From: an uncultured Ectothiorhodospiraceae bacterium
Lineage (GTDB): Bacteria; Pseudomonadota; Gammaproteobacteria; Nitrococcales; Nitrococcaceae
Reading direction: 5' to 3'
DNA: 51,993 nucleotides
NCBI GenBank assembly: GCA_913056385.1
Contig: CAJXND010000009.1
Span: 1-51,993, forward strand
Shown: positions 33,133 through 41,798 of the stretch, piece after piece
How positions within the stretch are numbered: the stretch's first letter is position 1
Layout of the letters: every line of letters begins with the position of its first letter
The notes under the pieces: model-generated
Databases searched by the model: none
The model's input: the letters and a program-made list of their open reading frames with translations, nothing else
Told to the model about the DNA's origin: nothing
Made by a program: the position numbers and the translations under genes

Positions 33133-33854
33133 ACCCGTCGCCGAGCCTGATCGTTGCGCTCGACTTTGATAACGCCACGGCGGCCCGGGAAATGGTGAAC
33201 CGTCTGGCGCCGGGGCGCTGCCGCCTGAAAGTGGGCAAGGAGCTATTCGTCCGCGCTGGCCCCTCGCTGGTCCGCGAATGGGTGGATGCCGGCTGGGATG
33301 TGTTTCTCGATCTCAAATTCCACGATATACCCAATACCGTGGCGGCGGCCTGCCGGGCCGCCGCGGAGCTCGGTGTCTGGATGATCAACGTCCATGCACT
33401 TGGCGGTCCCGCTATGCTGGCGGCCGCCCGCGAGGCGGTGGATGAGGCGCCGGTACGGCAGCCGCTGCTGACCGCGGTGACGGTGCTGACCAGTCATGAC
33501 GAGACGACCTTGCAGGCGATCGGTCTGCAGGGGACACCGGCCGAGGCGGTCCGCCGGTTGGCGGCACTGGCCGCGAACGCCGGGCTGGATGGCGTGGTCT
33601 GCTCGGCACAGGAGGCCTCCGCAGTCCGCCAGGAGGGCGGCGCAGCATTCCGGCGGGTGACGCCGGGGGTGCGGCCCGCCGGTGCGGCAGTGGATGATCA
33701 GCGACGGATACACACGCCGGCCTCCGCCATTGCCGAGGGCGCGACGGATCTCGTGGTGGGGCGGCCCATTACGCGATCGCCGGATCCGGCTGGTGCGGTG
33801 GAGATGATCCTGGATGAGATCCGGGTCACAACAGGGGATGAGCTGCGGCACTAG
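33129..33854 (+). CDS. pyrF: Orotidine 5'-phosphate decarboxylase
   Basis: A 241-residue TIM-barrel enzyme making UMP from OMP. The catalytic DxKxxD tetrad segment is [10 protein letters not shown]; the phosphate-binding GRPITRS is near the C-terminus. The start ATG at 33129 overlaps the lapB stop and follows GAGGGGG. The family length is normal. Confidence 0.97.
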   Translation: MNPSPSLIVALDFDNATAAREMVNRLAPGRCRLKVGKELFVRAGPSLVREWVDAGWDVFLDLKFHDIPNTVAAACRAAAELGVWMINVHALGGPAMLAAAREAVDEAPVRQPLLTAVTVLTSHDETTLQAIGLQGTPAEAVRRLAALAANAGLDGVVCSAQEASAVRQEGGAAFRRVTPGVRPAGAAVDDQRRIHTPASAIAEGATDLVVGRPITRSPDPAGAVEMILDEIRVTTGDELRH

Positions 33855-33892
33855 GCTTTGACATGCCATTTCAAGCAATGAGGGAGCATGTC

Positions 33893-34159
33893 ATGAAGTC
33901 ACTCACTCCACTGGGCGGTCTGCTGGGTCTGGGTCTCTCCGCCGGCGTGGCGCTGGCAACCGTAGAACCGGTGAACGTCAACGAGGCGGATATCGATCAG
34001 CTCCAGCGCATCAACGGTATCGGGCCGGCGACGGCAGAGGCGATCGTCGAGGATCGCGAGCTCAACGGGCCATTCGAGACGATCGAGACCATGACCCGCG
34101 TCAATGGCATCGGCGAGGCAACACTCGAGGCCATGCGGGAGCAGGTCATCCTCGACTAG
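33893..34159 (+). CDS. Small secreted helix-hairpin-helix (ComEA-like) protein
   Basis: An 88-residue protein: a signal peptide (GGLLGLGLSAGVALA) and a double HhH domain, with VNVNEADIDQLQRINGIGPATAEAI and TRVNGIGEATLEAM. ComEA-type HhH proteins bind DNA in the periplasm during transformation. Stand-alone short forms like this are common and not always tied to competence; no other competence genes are nearby. The start at 33893 follows GAGGGAGC, preferred to an upstream Met at 33863. A good terminator follows. Confidence 0.88.
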   Translation: MKSLTPLGGLLGLGLSAGVALATVEPVNVNEADIDQLQRINGIGPATAEAIVEDRELNGPFETIETMTRVNGIGEATLEAMREQVILD

Positions 34160-34167
34160 GCGGTGTG

Positions 34168-34201
34168 GGTGGGGCGCCTGACATGGCCCCCACCTTGCTT
34201 T
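34168..34201 (+). terminator. Intrinsic terminator after the HhH gene
   Basis: GGTGGGG (34168-34174) pairs with CCCCACC (34188-34194) and is followed by TTGCTTT. The GC-rich stem plus T-rich tail directly after a stop codon is typical of a Rho-independent terminator. Confidence 0.62.
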
Positions 34202-34248
34202 ACGCTTGAAGGTCAGGGAAGAGGCGTTCGCAGGGAGTATCACGGCAG

Positions 34249-35127
34249 ATGGCAAAACGAATCCGAAAGGCCGTCTTTCCGGTCGCTGGACTGGGCACCC
34301 GGTTTCTGCCGGCGACAAAGGCCAATCCCAAGGAAATGTTGCCGGTGGTGGACAAGCCGCTCATTCAGTACGCGGCCGAGGAGGCCGTCAAGGCCGGGAT
34401 CGAGACACTGATCTTCGTGAATGGGCGCAACAAGCGGAGCATCCCGGATCACTTCGACAAGGCCTATGAGCTGGAGACCGAACTCGAGGAGTCGGGCAAG
34501 CTCGAGCGGCTGGAAACGGTCCGCAATATCATCCCGTCCCACGTCGCCTGCATCTACATTCGCCAGTCCGAGGCGCTGGGACTGGGGCATGCGGTGCTCT
34601 GTGCCGAACCCGTCGTCGGTGACGAACCCTTCGCCGTGATTCTTGCCGACGACCTCATCGATGACGGCGAGGGGGATGGCTGTCTTGCCCAGATGGTGCG
34701 GCGCTATGACGAGCAGGTAGCGAGCATCCTCGGCGTGCAGCGTGTCCCGGAGGCCCATACGGACCGCTATGGCGTCGTCGACCTGGAGCCGGTGAGCGAG
34801 CGTCTCGGTCGCCTGAACGCCATCGTCGAGAAACCCAGCCCGGCGGATGCCCCGTCCAACCTCGGTGTCGTCGGACGCTATATCCTCAACGGCAGTATCT
34901 TCAACAAGCTCCGTCAGACCCGTCCCGGTGCCGGGGGCGAGATACAGCTCACCGATGCGATCGCGGCGCTCATGCGTGACGAACCCGTGTTCGCCTACGA
35001 GTTCGAGGGCACGCGCTATGACTGTGGCGACAAACTGGGCTATCTCCAGGCCACGGTGGAGTACGGCGTCAAGCACCCGGATTTCGGCGATGCGTTCGCC
35101 GAGTACCTGCGACAGCGCCAGGGGTAG
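34249..35127 (+). CDS. galU: UTP-glucose-1-phosphate uridylyltransferase
   Basis: A 292-residue nucleotidyltransferase making UDP-glucose for envelope glycans and osmoprotectant sugars. The N-terminal signature [28 protein letters not shown] is intact in shape, as are the sugar-phosphate segment EKPSP and [10 protein letters not shown]. It has its own transcription unit between two hairpins and converges with a DUF2892 gene. Confidence 0.97.
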   Translation: MAKRIRKAVFPVAGLGTRFLPATKANPKEMLPVVDKPLIQYAAEEAVKAGIETLIFVNGRNKRSIPDHFDKAYELETELEESGKLERLETVRNIIPSHVACIYIRQSEALGLGHAVLCAEPVVGDEPFAVILADDLIDDGEGDGCLAQMVRRYDEQVASILGVQRVPEAHTDRYGVVDLEPVSERLGRLNAIVEKPSPADAPSNLGVVGRYILNGSIFNKLRQTRPGAGGEIQLTDAIAALMRDEPVFAYEFEGTRYDCGDKLGYLQATVEYGVKHPDFGDAFAEYLRQRQG

Positions 35128-35148
35128 GGTAGCCGGGGCCGGCCACCC
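35127..35148. terminator. Convergent hairpin after galU
   Basis: GGGTAGCC and GGCCACCC pair with one mismatch around GGGGCC, between the converging galU and DUF2892 genes. No U-tract follows. Confidence 0.35.
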
Positions 35149-35174
35149 TGTGCGTGCGGGTTCCCGCCGTTACC

Positions 35175-35390
35175 TCAGGCGGAGGCCTTCTCCCGGGGCG
35201 ATTCCTCCCGGAAGCCGATGCGCTTGAGAATGGCCATGGCGGGGCACCAGCGAGTGAAGGCCGACTGAAGCAGGTTGGCGCCGACGAACGCGGTGAACAG
35301 ATACCATCCCGGATGGACCCAGGTGCCCAGCGCCAGGCTCAGGAGCACGAAGAATCCCGCCATTGCCCGAAGTCCTTCATTCACGGTCAT
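35175..35390 (-). CDS. DUF2892 (YgaP transmembrane-like) membrane protein
   Basis: A 71-residue protein with two hydrophobic helices (about 8-24 and 29-47). MTVNEGLRAMAGFFVLLSL and FTAFVGANLLQSAFTRWCPAM match DUF2892, the membrane domain found alone or fused to rhodanese in YgaP. A single Cys in WCPAM is typical. Function of the stand-alone form is unknown. It is 11 bp downstream of the beta-barrel gene and may be the last gene of the export operon. Confidence 0.87.
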   Translation of the reverse strand: MTVNEGLRAMAGFFVLLSLALGTWVHPGWYLFTAFVGANLLQSAFTRWCPAMAILKRIGFREESPREKASA

Positions 35391-35401
35391 GATCAGCCCT
35401 C

Positions 35402-36757
35402 CTAGAAGCTGTAACGGAGTCGCAGGTAGACATTGCTGTTGTCCTCAAGCTGGGTGTGAAACGTCCAGTCATCCTTGCCGCCGAACAGATTCCCGCCCGC
35501 GGTCCCTGTCAGCTGGTCGCTGAAGCGGTAGATCGCCCTCGGGCGGAGGTAGTAGTCGGCATCCGAAGGCGAATAGAAGGTAAACAGGGACAGGGTCAGG
35601 TCCTGGCGCAGCAGCTGCCAGGTGATCCGGTTGGTGAGCAGGTGGCGGTACTCGTCCGGTGCATAGCGACGCTGAGAGGCCGGCAGGTTATTCACCAGCG
35701 CATCGTGATCCCGCGTCCACTCGAGCAGGTACTGCCAGCCGAGCGTAAAATCCGGGGCCGGTTCGTTCTCGTAACCGGCGAGGAAGCGCCACTGATCGTT
35801 GGGCAGATTGGGGTCCTTGCCGCCATGGTCCTCGCCGGCGTAGTAGGCGGTTTCCAGATTGCCAATCCCGCCGAGGATCGGCCGACGCAGGCTTGCACCC
35901 AGTGAGGACAGACGCGGGAAGTACGCCTCGCCGGTGGATGGGTCGACGGCGCTCGGCTGGTTGTCGTAGCCGTGGTAGGCGTACCCGGCGTATTCCACTC
36001 CGTCGATTGTCTGGTAGACGCGCAGGGCAAACTCGCTGTCCCGGCCCACGCTGTCACGTTCGCGGGGGTCGATTGTCGGCGGAGCGGCTACCCGACGTCC
36101 TTCCACCACGCTGAAGTAGGACAGTCTCTCGCCGGTGATGTACCGGTTGGGGGCGGCGCGGGGCATCCAGACGACGTCGACATTCACGTCACCGAACCAG
36201 GAGAGCTTGAGGGCATCGGCGGGCGCCTTCAGGTACTCATCGTCACGGCCGCTGAAGAACGAGACATAGTCCTTGGGGAAGAGGTCGTTGAGGAATACCA
36301 GGTCCCCGGTTCCCCAGGTCAGGATCTGGCGGCCGACGTTGATATCAATCCGGTCGGTGAGGCGACCCGCCAGCGCCGCCTCGCGAAGGTCGCCACGAAC
36401 ACCATCCTCGACGCCATCAATCCAGACATCGCCTTTGATGGTCGCGGTGTAGTCACCGAGCGCCCGCTCTGCCTCGAGCTGCAAGCGGGCTTCATTGAGC
36501 GTGTAGTCATCGCCCACGGCCGGATCGTCATGGATTCGGGTGGCCGTTGCGCCCTCGATGAAGCCGTACCACTGCCACCCTGTCTGCTCCTCTGCCCAGG
36601 GGTCTTCCCCCCACGCTTCATCACCCCACGGGTCGTCTGCTTCCGCGTTGTCCTGGGCGATCAGGGGCGTGGCAGTGGCCATGAGGAGCAGTCCGAGCAA
36701 CACCCCGCGGCGGTGCCATCCGGGCCAGCGCCTAGTCATGCGGCTGACGGGTCCCAC
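35402..36757 (-). CDS. Outer-membrane beta-barrel protein, DUF1302-like
   Basis: A 451-residue exported protein: signal peptide (GVLLGLLLMATATPLIAQ), a short Asp/Glu/Trp-rich linker (about 36-60), then alternating amphipathic strands and a C-terminal aromatic signature ending RYSF, as needed for BAM insertion. It resembles DUF1302-type barrels encoded with MMPL permeases. It probably forms the outer-membrane part of an export route with the two upstream genes. The start may be GTG at 36757, 3 bp after the LolA-like stop, or ATG at 36739. Confidence 0.82.
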   Translation of the reverse strand: MGPVSRMTRRWPGWHRRGVLLGLLLMATATPLIAQDNAEADDPWGDEAWGEDPWAEEQTGWQWYGFIEGATATRIHDDPAVGDDYTLNEARLQLEAERALGDYTATIKGDVWIDGVEDGVRGDLREAALAGRLTDRIDINVGRQILTWGTGDLVFLNDLFPKDYVSFFSGRDDEYLKAPADALKLSWFGDVNVDVVWMPRAAPNRYITGERLSYFSVVEGRRVAAPPTIDPRERDSVGRDSEFALRVYQTIDGVEYAGYAYHGYDNQPSAVDPSTGEAYFPRLSSLGASLRRPILGGIGNLETAYYAGEDHGGKDPNLPNDQWRFLAGYENEPAPDFTLGWQYLLEWTRDHDALVNNLPASQRRYAPDEYRHLLTNRITWQLLRQDLTLSLFTFYSPSDADYYLRPRAIYRFSDQLTGTAGGNLFGGKDDWTFHTQLEDNSNVYLRLRYSF

Positions 36758-36760
36758 AGC

Positions 36761-37558
36761 TCAGTCCCGGCGTAGCCAGTCCCGCGGCGGGTTCCGCAGC
36801 GAGCGCTCACTGAAGATACGATCGGGCAATCCCACATCGTATTCCGAGAAGCGGAACTGCGTGACGGTGTAACCGCCGGAATCCAGGTCTTCCATGCGGG
36901 CCTCGGTCCCTGTCGGGTAGCCATCAATGGTTTCCACCTCGGTGACCTCCATCCGGCGATAGACCTCGCCCGACGCCCGCTGGTACTCGGTGCGCATGGG
37001 GAGCATCGTCTCCCGGTCGATCCACGTCCGGTAGCGGGCGAATTCCACCTGATCCGGATCCTTCGGCGTGCTCTCGATCACGTAGTACTCGTCGGTCGTG
37101 TCGATCAGGCTGTGTTCGTCCTCCTCGGTCCCCCGGCCGGATATATCCTCGTAGAAGAAATGCGAGCCGACGAAGCTCGTGCGCTTGTCGCCGGCGGCAA
37201 TGCGCTTGACCAGATCGAGCGCGGGCAGGTAGAGCCAGCGATCATCGGCCTCACCGACATGCTTTTCCACCCGGAAGACCGTCCCCCGGATATCCGCGGG
37301 CCGGCTGAAGACCACCAGATAGCGCTGATCTCCGCCATCGGCGACATCCTTGCGCAGCAGCGTGAATTGCCGGCGCTGCCGGTTGTCGTTGCCATCGACG
37401 ATCAGCATGCGGGCCGCTGAACGACCATCCTCGCCGGCATAGTAGGAGGCGATATTCGCCTCCTCGACGATCTGCACCGGATTGGTCATCTGGGCAGCCG
37501 CCGTGCTTGCCGCGAGGCCGGCGACGATCAGGCATGTCAGGGTCAGAAGATGTTTCAT
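36761..37558 (-). CDS. Periplasmic LolA-like (outer membrane lipoprotein-sorting) protein
   Basis: A 265-residue exported protein with a signal peptide (LLTLTCLIVAGLAASTAAAQ) and the half-barrel pattern of LolA-like proteins: FSRPADIRGTVFRVEK, WLYLPALDLVKRIAAGDKRTSFVGSHF, and YRTWIDRETMLPMRTEY. These proteins, distinct from true LolA, accompany MMPL/RND permeases and probably shuttle a lipid or other hydrophobe across the periplasm. Its ATG overlaps the permease stop by 4 bp. Confidence 0.87.
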   Translation of the reverse strand: MKHLLTLTCLIVAGLAASTAAAQMTNPVQIVEEANIASYYAGEDGRSAARMLIVDGNDNRQRRQFTLLRKDVADGGDQRYLVVFSRPADIRGTVFRVEKHVGEADDRWLYLPALDLVKRIAAGDKRTSFVGSHFFYEDISGRGTEEDEHSLIDTTDEYYVIESTPKDPDQVEFARYRTWIDRETMLPMRTEYQRASGEVYRRMEVTEVETIDGYPTGTEARMEDLDSGGYTVTQFRFSEYDVGLPDRIFSERSLRNPPRDWLRRD

Positions 37559-40155
37559 GTCGCCTCTCCCGTGGATTGCGTGGACGCGTTGGGCCGGTCG
37601 GGCATGATCCGGCGTTGGCCGAGTTTCATGATGGCCGGCAGGAGAACCACCGACGCGACAGCCGACGCCGCCATGATGCTGGCCAGGAAAATGCCCACGG
37701 TGTTGTAGGGCACCAGCGGTGCGGCGAGCAGCGGCAGAAAGCCGACCGCAATGACGATGGCATTCCGGCTGATGGCCCGCGCCGGCTCCTTGAACATCTG
37801 ACGCATGCTCTCGGCGAAGTTCCCCGTGCGCCGATAGTTCTCGCGGCTGCGCTCGATGAAATGAATGGCAAAGTCCACCGACAGACCGAGGGTGAGCGAG
37901 GACAGCACCGCGATGGGCATGTCGTAGTACTTGCCGATCAAGCCGACCATGCCGTAGATCAGGGCGACGCTCACGGTGAGCGGGACCATCGCCAGGAGCC
38001 CGAAGATGAGCGAGCGGAACAGCAGCAGCATCATCAGTGCCACCATGACCCAGGCGATCGCCAGGCTCTGCGCCATGCCCTTGACCATGGCGTCCTGCCA
38101 GACGACGTTGATGTAGTTGAGTCCGCCCCAGCTCATCGTCACGCCCTCGGGTAGCGGATTGCGCTCGATATACGCATTGGCCCGGCCGATCACCGCCTGC
38201 ATGTCCTGGTTGTCACCGCTGGAGAGCTGCAGCCAGAGGTTGGCCGCCCGATAATCCGGGGTGACCATCCGCCAGAGATCATGCGGGCGATGCGAGCCCT
38301 GGAAGCTGAGGATGGTCTGCGCCACGGCCTGACGGGAATCCGGAATGCGATAGTCCTCCGCCTCGCCGCTGCGGAGCTCACGGTAGACCGTGCGGACAAG
38401 ATCCGAGACGGTATTGACCTTGCCAACCGCCGGACTCTCCGCCAGAGCGGCCTGGAAATCCGCGATGTAGCGGAGCATCCCGGGGCGCTGGAAGGTGTTG
38501 AGCTCGCCCCGGGTCTCGTCGATCAGCGCGAGCAGCTCATCCCACCATGGATAGGCGGCATCGTCCGCGGTGAACAGCTGGTCCTCGACCTCCAGACTCA
38601 GCGTCTCGAGCAGCGCGCGGAAGCCGTCGGCATCGCGGGCCGCCTGTTCCCGAAGCTGCGTCCAGGTATCACCTATCGGCACGCCGTCGGCGCGGGCCTG
38701 CTCGATGATCTGCCGGGATTGCGTCCGAAAGCGCTGCGGAGCGGCTTCTGCCTGCTCGGATTCCAGGCGGAGGTAGGCACTGTACGTCCCGGCAAAATGC
38801 TCATTCAGGACCCGGTCGGCGACCCGGATTCGGTGGTCCGACTGGAACCAGCGCACGGGGTTGTCGTTGACCGTGATCTGGCTGATGCCATACCCGGCGA
38901 TGACCAGCGCGATGGCGAAGATGCCGACCACCAGCTTCGCCCGGCCGACGGCAAAGGCACCCAGATGCACCAGGCCACGGGCGAGGGGCGTGTCATCCGG
39001 TGGCCGCCGACTGCCCGCGGCGCGCAGCGCCTCCAGCCGCTCCGGCTTGAGCCGTACCGCATAGGCCGGGATGAAGAGTACGGTCAGGATGAACGCGAGC
39101 ACGATGCCGGCGCCGACAAACAGCCCGAATACCTGCACCGGCGGAATCGGCGTGAAGGCGAGGGAGGCGAAGCCGATGCCGGAGGTAATGGAGGTGTAGA
39201 GCATGGGGGTGAACAGGTGGTCCATGACTTCCGCCATGGTTTCCCGGGCGCCGCGATCCGGGCGATAGCGGTCGGCGAACTCCGAGATGATGTGGACCGA
39301 GTCCACCACGGCGATGGGCATCAGGAAGATGGGGATCATCGAGCTCATGATGTGCACGGTGAAGCCCATGCCGATGAGCGCACCCATCGTCGTCAGCACC
39401 ACGGCGAAGGCCATCAGCATCGGGGCAACCACCAGGGTCACCGACCGGAAGAACCACCACATCAGCGCAAAGATGACCAACGCCGCGAGGGGTGCGGAAA
39501 TCGCCATCTGGATGAACATCTCGACGCCGAAGGTGTCCTCCGCCACTGGCAGACCCGTGATATGAAACGCGTCATCGGTGTCGAGTCCGGCGATCAGGCC
39601 CTCAATCTCGCCGGCGATGCGGTGACTCTGGTCCTTGGCCTCGATGGGGACGTAGATGGCCGTCGCCTCCCCGTCTCCGGAGATCAGGGTGTCGCGGAAC
39701 AGTGGCAGATCCAGTGTCGCCTGCCGGATTGCCGCCGCCTCGGCCGGTGTCTCCGGCGGGGTGTTCATCATCCATTCGAAGCGGATCGTGCCCGGGCCGG
39801 CCTGCTCAATGTTGTCCACCGTCGCCAGGGACAGGAGGTCGCGCCGGATCACGCCATCGATTTCGGCAATCCCTTCGCTCAGCGAGTGGATCGCGCCGAG
39901 TGAGCGCGGATTGAAGACCCCCTCATCCCGGCTCTCGTTGACCACACCGACAACGATCATGTCGTGCAGGTTGAACTGTTCCTTGATGAGGTTGTGCCGC
40001 ACCCGGTCTTCCTGGTCCGCGGGCAGCATGTTCTCCGGGTCGGTATCGATCTGGATGAGCGGGATGAGCGCCGTCCCCAGCAGGGTGAGCAGCAATGTCC
40101 CCAGGAAAACCATCCGGGGGTGGTCCATGGCAAGGCTGGCAATTCGGCGACCCAT
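37555..40155 (-). CDS. MMPL-family RND permease
   Basis: An 866-residue inner-membrane exporter with the duplicated RND plan: a first helix (about 13-35), a large periplasmic loop, five clustered helices with DSVHIISEFADRY, then a second helix, loop and helix bundle with LGLSVDFAIHFIERS, where the Asp residues probably carry the proton relay. MMPL/HpnN-like proteins move lipids and other hydrophobic molecules. The ATG at 40155 follows AGGAGACGAC; the GTG at 40185 lies upstream of the predicted transcription start. It heads the permease-LolA-like-barrel operon and diverges from an ArsR regulator. Confidence 0.9.
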   Translation of the reverse strand: MGRRIASLAMDHPRMVFLGTLLLTLLGTALIPLIQIDTDPENMLPADQEDRVRHNLIKEQFNLHDMIVVGVVNESRDEGVFNPRSLGAIHSLSEGIAEIDGVIRRDLLSLATVDNIEQAGPGTIRFEWMMNTPPETPAEAAAIRQATLDLPLFRDTLISGDGEATAIYVPIEAKDQSHRIAGEIEGLIAGLDTDDAFHITGLPVAEDTFGVEMFIQMAISAPLAALVIFALMWWFFRSVTLVVAPMLMAFAVVLTTMGALIGMGFTVHIMSSMIPIFLMPIAVVDSVHIISEFADRYRPDRGARETMAEVMDHLFTPMLYTSITSGIGFASLAFTPIPPVQVFGLFVGAGIVLAFILTVLFIPAYAVRLKPERLEALRAAGSRRPPDDTPLARGLVHLGAFAVGRAKLVVGIFAIALVIAGYGISQITVNDNPVRWFQSDHRIRVADRVLNEHFAGTYSAYLRLESEQAEAAPQRFRTQSRQIIEQARADGVPIGDTWTQLREQAARDADGFRALLETLSLEVEDQLFTADDAAYPWWDELLALIDETRGELNTFQRPGMLRYIADFQAALAESPAVGKVNTVSDLVRTVYRELRSGEAEDYRIPDSRQAVAQTILSFQGSHRPHDLWRMVTPDYRAANLWLQLSSGDNQDMQAVIGRANAYIERNPLPEGVTMSWGGLNYINVVWQDAMVKGMAQSLAIAWVMVALMMLLLFRSLIFGLLAMVPLTVSVALIYGMVGLIGKYYDMPIAVLSSLTLGLSVDFAIHFIERSRENYRRTGNFAESMRQMFKEPARAISRNAIVIAVGFLPLLAAPLVPYNTVGIFLASIMAASAVASVVLLPAIMKLGQRRIMPDRPNASTQSTGEAT

Positions 40156-40180
40156 GTCGTCTCCTGACCCGAGTGAAAGT

Positions 40181-40212
40181 TTCACTATATTCCTACATAG
40201 TCATATAGTAAA
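40181..40212. promoter_or_regulatory. Overlapping divergent promoters and palindromic operator
   Basis: Plus strand: -35 TTCACT (40181-40186), 17 bp, -10 TATAGT (40204-40209) for the ArsR gene. Minus strand: -35 TTTACT (complement of 40207-40212), 17 bp, -10 TATAGT (complement of 40184-40189) for the permease operon. The two -10 boxes are the arms of the inverted repeat ACTATAT-N12-ATATAGT (40184-40209). An ArsR dimer bound here would block both promoters. Confidence 0.68.
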
Positions 40213-40223
40213 CAATAGTGTTT
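40210..40223. repeat. Second small inverted repeat next to the operator
   Basis: AAACA-ATAG-TGTTT has perfect 5-bp arms and abuts the main operator, covering the predicted transcription start of the ArsR gene. It may be an accessory half of the operator or chance in AT-rich DNA. Confidence 0.35.
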
Positions 40224-40277
40224 TCGTTTATGCTTGCCAATGTGACGTGGGCGTTATTCAGGCGCAGGAGGGCGGTC

Positions 40278-40613
40278 ATGGCCGGCAGCGAGCATCAAAC
40301 ACCGGAATCGATGGAGCTCATCGCGCAATATTTCCGTGTGCTGAGCGATGCCCAGCGGCTGCGGATACTGCATTGTCTGCAGGCCGGTGAACATACCGTC
40401 GGCGAAATCGCGGAACTGACCGGTGCGAGCCCCTCCAACGTCTCCAAGCATCTCGCCCTCCTGCGCGCCAATGGCCTGGTCGGGCGGCGGCAGGAAGGCA
40501 ATCGTGCCTATTTCGGCATCACCGCCCCCTTTATCTTCGAGCTCTGCGACATCGTCTGCTCCGGGGCCCGCAAACGGCTGCAGCACGAGCAGTCCCTTCT
40601 TCCGCAGACATAA
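40278..40613 (+). CDS. ArsR-family winged-helix regulator with three cysteines
   Basis: A 111-residue repressor-type protein. The winged HTH is VGEIAELTGASPSNVSKHLALLRANGLV (41-68) with the wing GRRQEGNRAYFGI. Cysteines are Cys33 in helix 2 and Cys90/Cys94 in the last helix, near the positions of the BigR/SqrR thiol pair that senses persulfide and oxidants; the classical ArsR metal motif ELCVCDL is absent. It is divergent from the permease operon and shares its promoter region, so it very likely controls that operon and itself. The ATG at 40278 follows CAGGAGGGCGG. Confidence 0.9.
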   Translation: MAGSEHQTPESMELIAQYFRVLSDAQRLRILHCLQAGEHTVGEIAELTGASPSNVSKHLALLRANGLVGRRQEGNRAYFGITAPFIFELCDIVCSGARKRLQHEQSLLPQT

Positions 40614-40676
40614 CCGCGATCTTCCGATTCCAGTGGCGGATAAGTCCCGCGAGCGCCAATGCGCGCCGTCTTTCGG

Positions 40677-40682
40677 TATACT
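40677..40682 (+). promoter_or_regulatory. Possible -10 box for the polyamine transporter operon
   Basis: TATACT matches 5 of 6 positions of a sigma-70 -10 box, 41 bp upstream of the ATPase start. A matching -35 box is not evident. Confidence 0.3.
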
Positions 40683-40722
40683 GGCCGGCTAATACATGCA
40701 CCACCGCCCGGAGGCGATGCGC

Positions 40723-41787
40723 ATGAGCGGTCATGCATTGGCGCGGACGGCTTCATCCATTCGGGTCGAGGCGGTTACCAAAAGCTTTGAGCGCGGTGTG
40801 CCGGCGCTGGATGCCGTCACCCTCGATGTCGAGGCGGGGGAGTTCTTCACGCTGCTCGGTCCATCCGGCTGCGGGAAGACGACGCTGTTGCGGGTGCTCG
40901 CCGGCCTGGAGGAGCCGGATACCGGCCGGGTCGAGATCGGTGGCCGGTCGATGGCCGGTGTCCCGCCCCATCGTCGAAGCGTCAACACCGTGTTCCAGTC
41001 CTATGCGCTGTTTCCCCATCGGAACGTTCGCCAGAACATCGGGTTCGGGCTGGAGATGCAGGGTGTGCCGGGCGCAGAGATCGCCGAGCGTTCGCAGGCG
41101 ATCGCCGGACTGACCGGCATCGGAACGCTCCTGGAGCGCGATGTCGCCCAGCTCTCCGGTGGTCAGCGCCAGCGCGTCGCCCTGGCGCGGGCCCTGGTCA
41201 ACGAACCCGATGTGCTGCTGCTTGATGAGCCGCTGTCAGCGCTCGACGCAGGCCTTCGCGCCCATCTGCAGCTCGAGCTCAAGCGTCTCCAGCGGCGACT
41301 TGGAATGACGTTCGTCTTTGTGACCCATGACCAGGAGGAGGCCATGGTCATGAGCGATCGCATTGCCGTGCTCAACGCCGGGCGCATCGCCCAGGTGGAC
41401 ACGCCGCAGGGCGTCTACGAGGCCCCGGCGGACCTGTTCGTGGCCCGGTTCATGGGCCATGAGAACTTTGTCCCCATCCGTCAGCGCGACGCCACGGGTG
41501 TCGATACGGCCATCGGGCGGCTGGATGGTGATTTTGCTGCCGGCAGCCATCTGCTCCTGCGTCCCGAGGCCATCCGCCTCGACAGCGACGCGCGGCAGGT
41601 TCCCAACCGCTTCATGGCACGGGTCAGTGAGCGTCTCTATCGGGGTGGCACGACCGAGTACCGTCTGGACTGCGGCGATATCCAGTTGATGGCGAGTTGT
41701 GCCAACCGCGGACAACCGGGCCACGAGGTGGGGGAGACCGTCGAGGTCGGCGTGTCCGATCGCGGTACGGCAACCCTCTCGGACTGA
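40723..41787 (+). CDS. potA: Spermidine/putrescine-type ABC transporter ATPase
   Basis: A 354-residue ABC ATPase of the PotA/CysA/MalK group. Walker A is GPSGCGKT (46-53), with the Q-loop FQSYALFPH, signature LSGGQRQR, Walker B LLLDEPLSALD and switch VTHDQEEA. A C-terminal TOBE-like regulatory domain follows (about 245-354). It energises uptake through the two permeases downstream. The ATG at 40723 has GGAGG at 8 bp; Mets at 40696 and 40717 are less well placed. Substrate assignment rests on the operon (potABCD order) and on the binding protein. Confidence 0.9.
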   Translation: MSGHALARTASSIRVEAVTKSFERGVPALDAVTLDVEAGEFFTLLGPSGCGKTTLLRVLAGLEEPDTGRVEIGGRSMAGVPPHRRSVNTVFQSYALFPHRNVRQNIGFGLEMQGVPGAEIAERSQAIAGLTGIGTLLERDVAQLSGGQRQRVALARALVNEPDVLLLDEPLSALDAGLRAHLQLELKRLQRRLGMTFVFVTHDQEEAMVMSDRIAVLNAGRIAQVDTPQGVYEAPADLFVARFMGHENFVPIRQRDATGVDTAIGRLDGDFAAGSHLLLRPEAIRLDSDARQVPNRFMARVSERLYRGGTTEYRLDCGDIQLMASCANRGQPGHEVGETVEVGVSDRGTATLSD

Positions 41788-41798
41788 GGTCAATCGGA

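Noticed and set aside
33893-34159. ComEA as proof of natural competence
   Set aside because: Short secreted HhH proteins occur widely without competence genes and none are present nearby.
38281-39903. Long plus-strand open frame within the MMPL gene
   Set aside because: Antisense shadow rich in Arg/Gly/His; the permease reading frame has clear membrane helices and motifs.
40156-40185. GTG start giving ten more residues to the MMPL permease
   Set aside because: It falls inside the predicted -10 region, upstream of the likely transcription start, and ATG 40155 has a good AGGAG.
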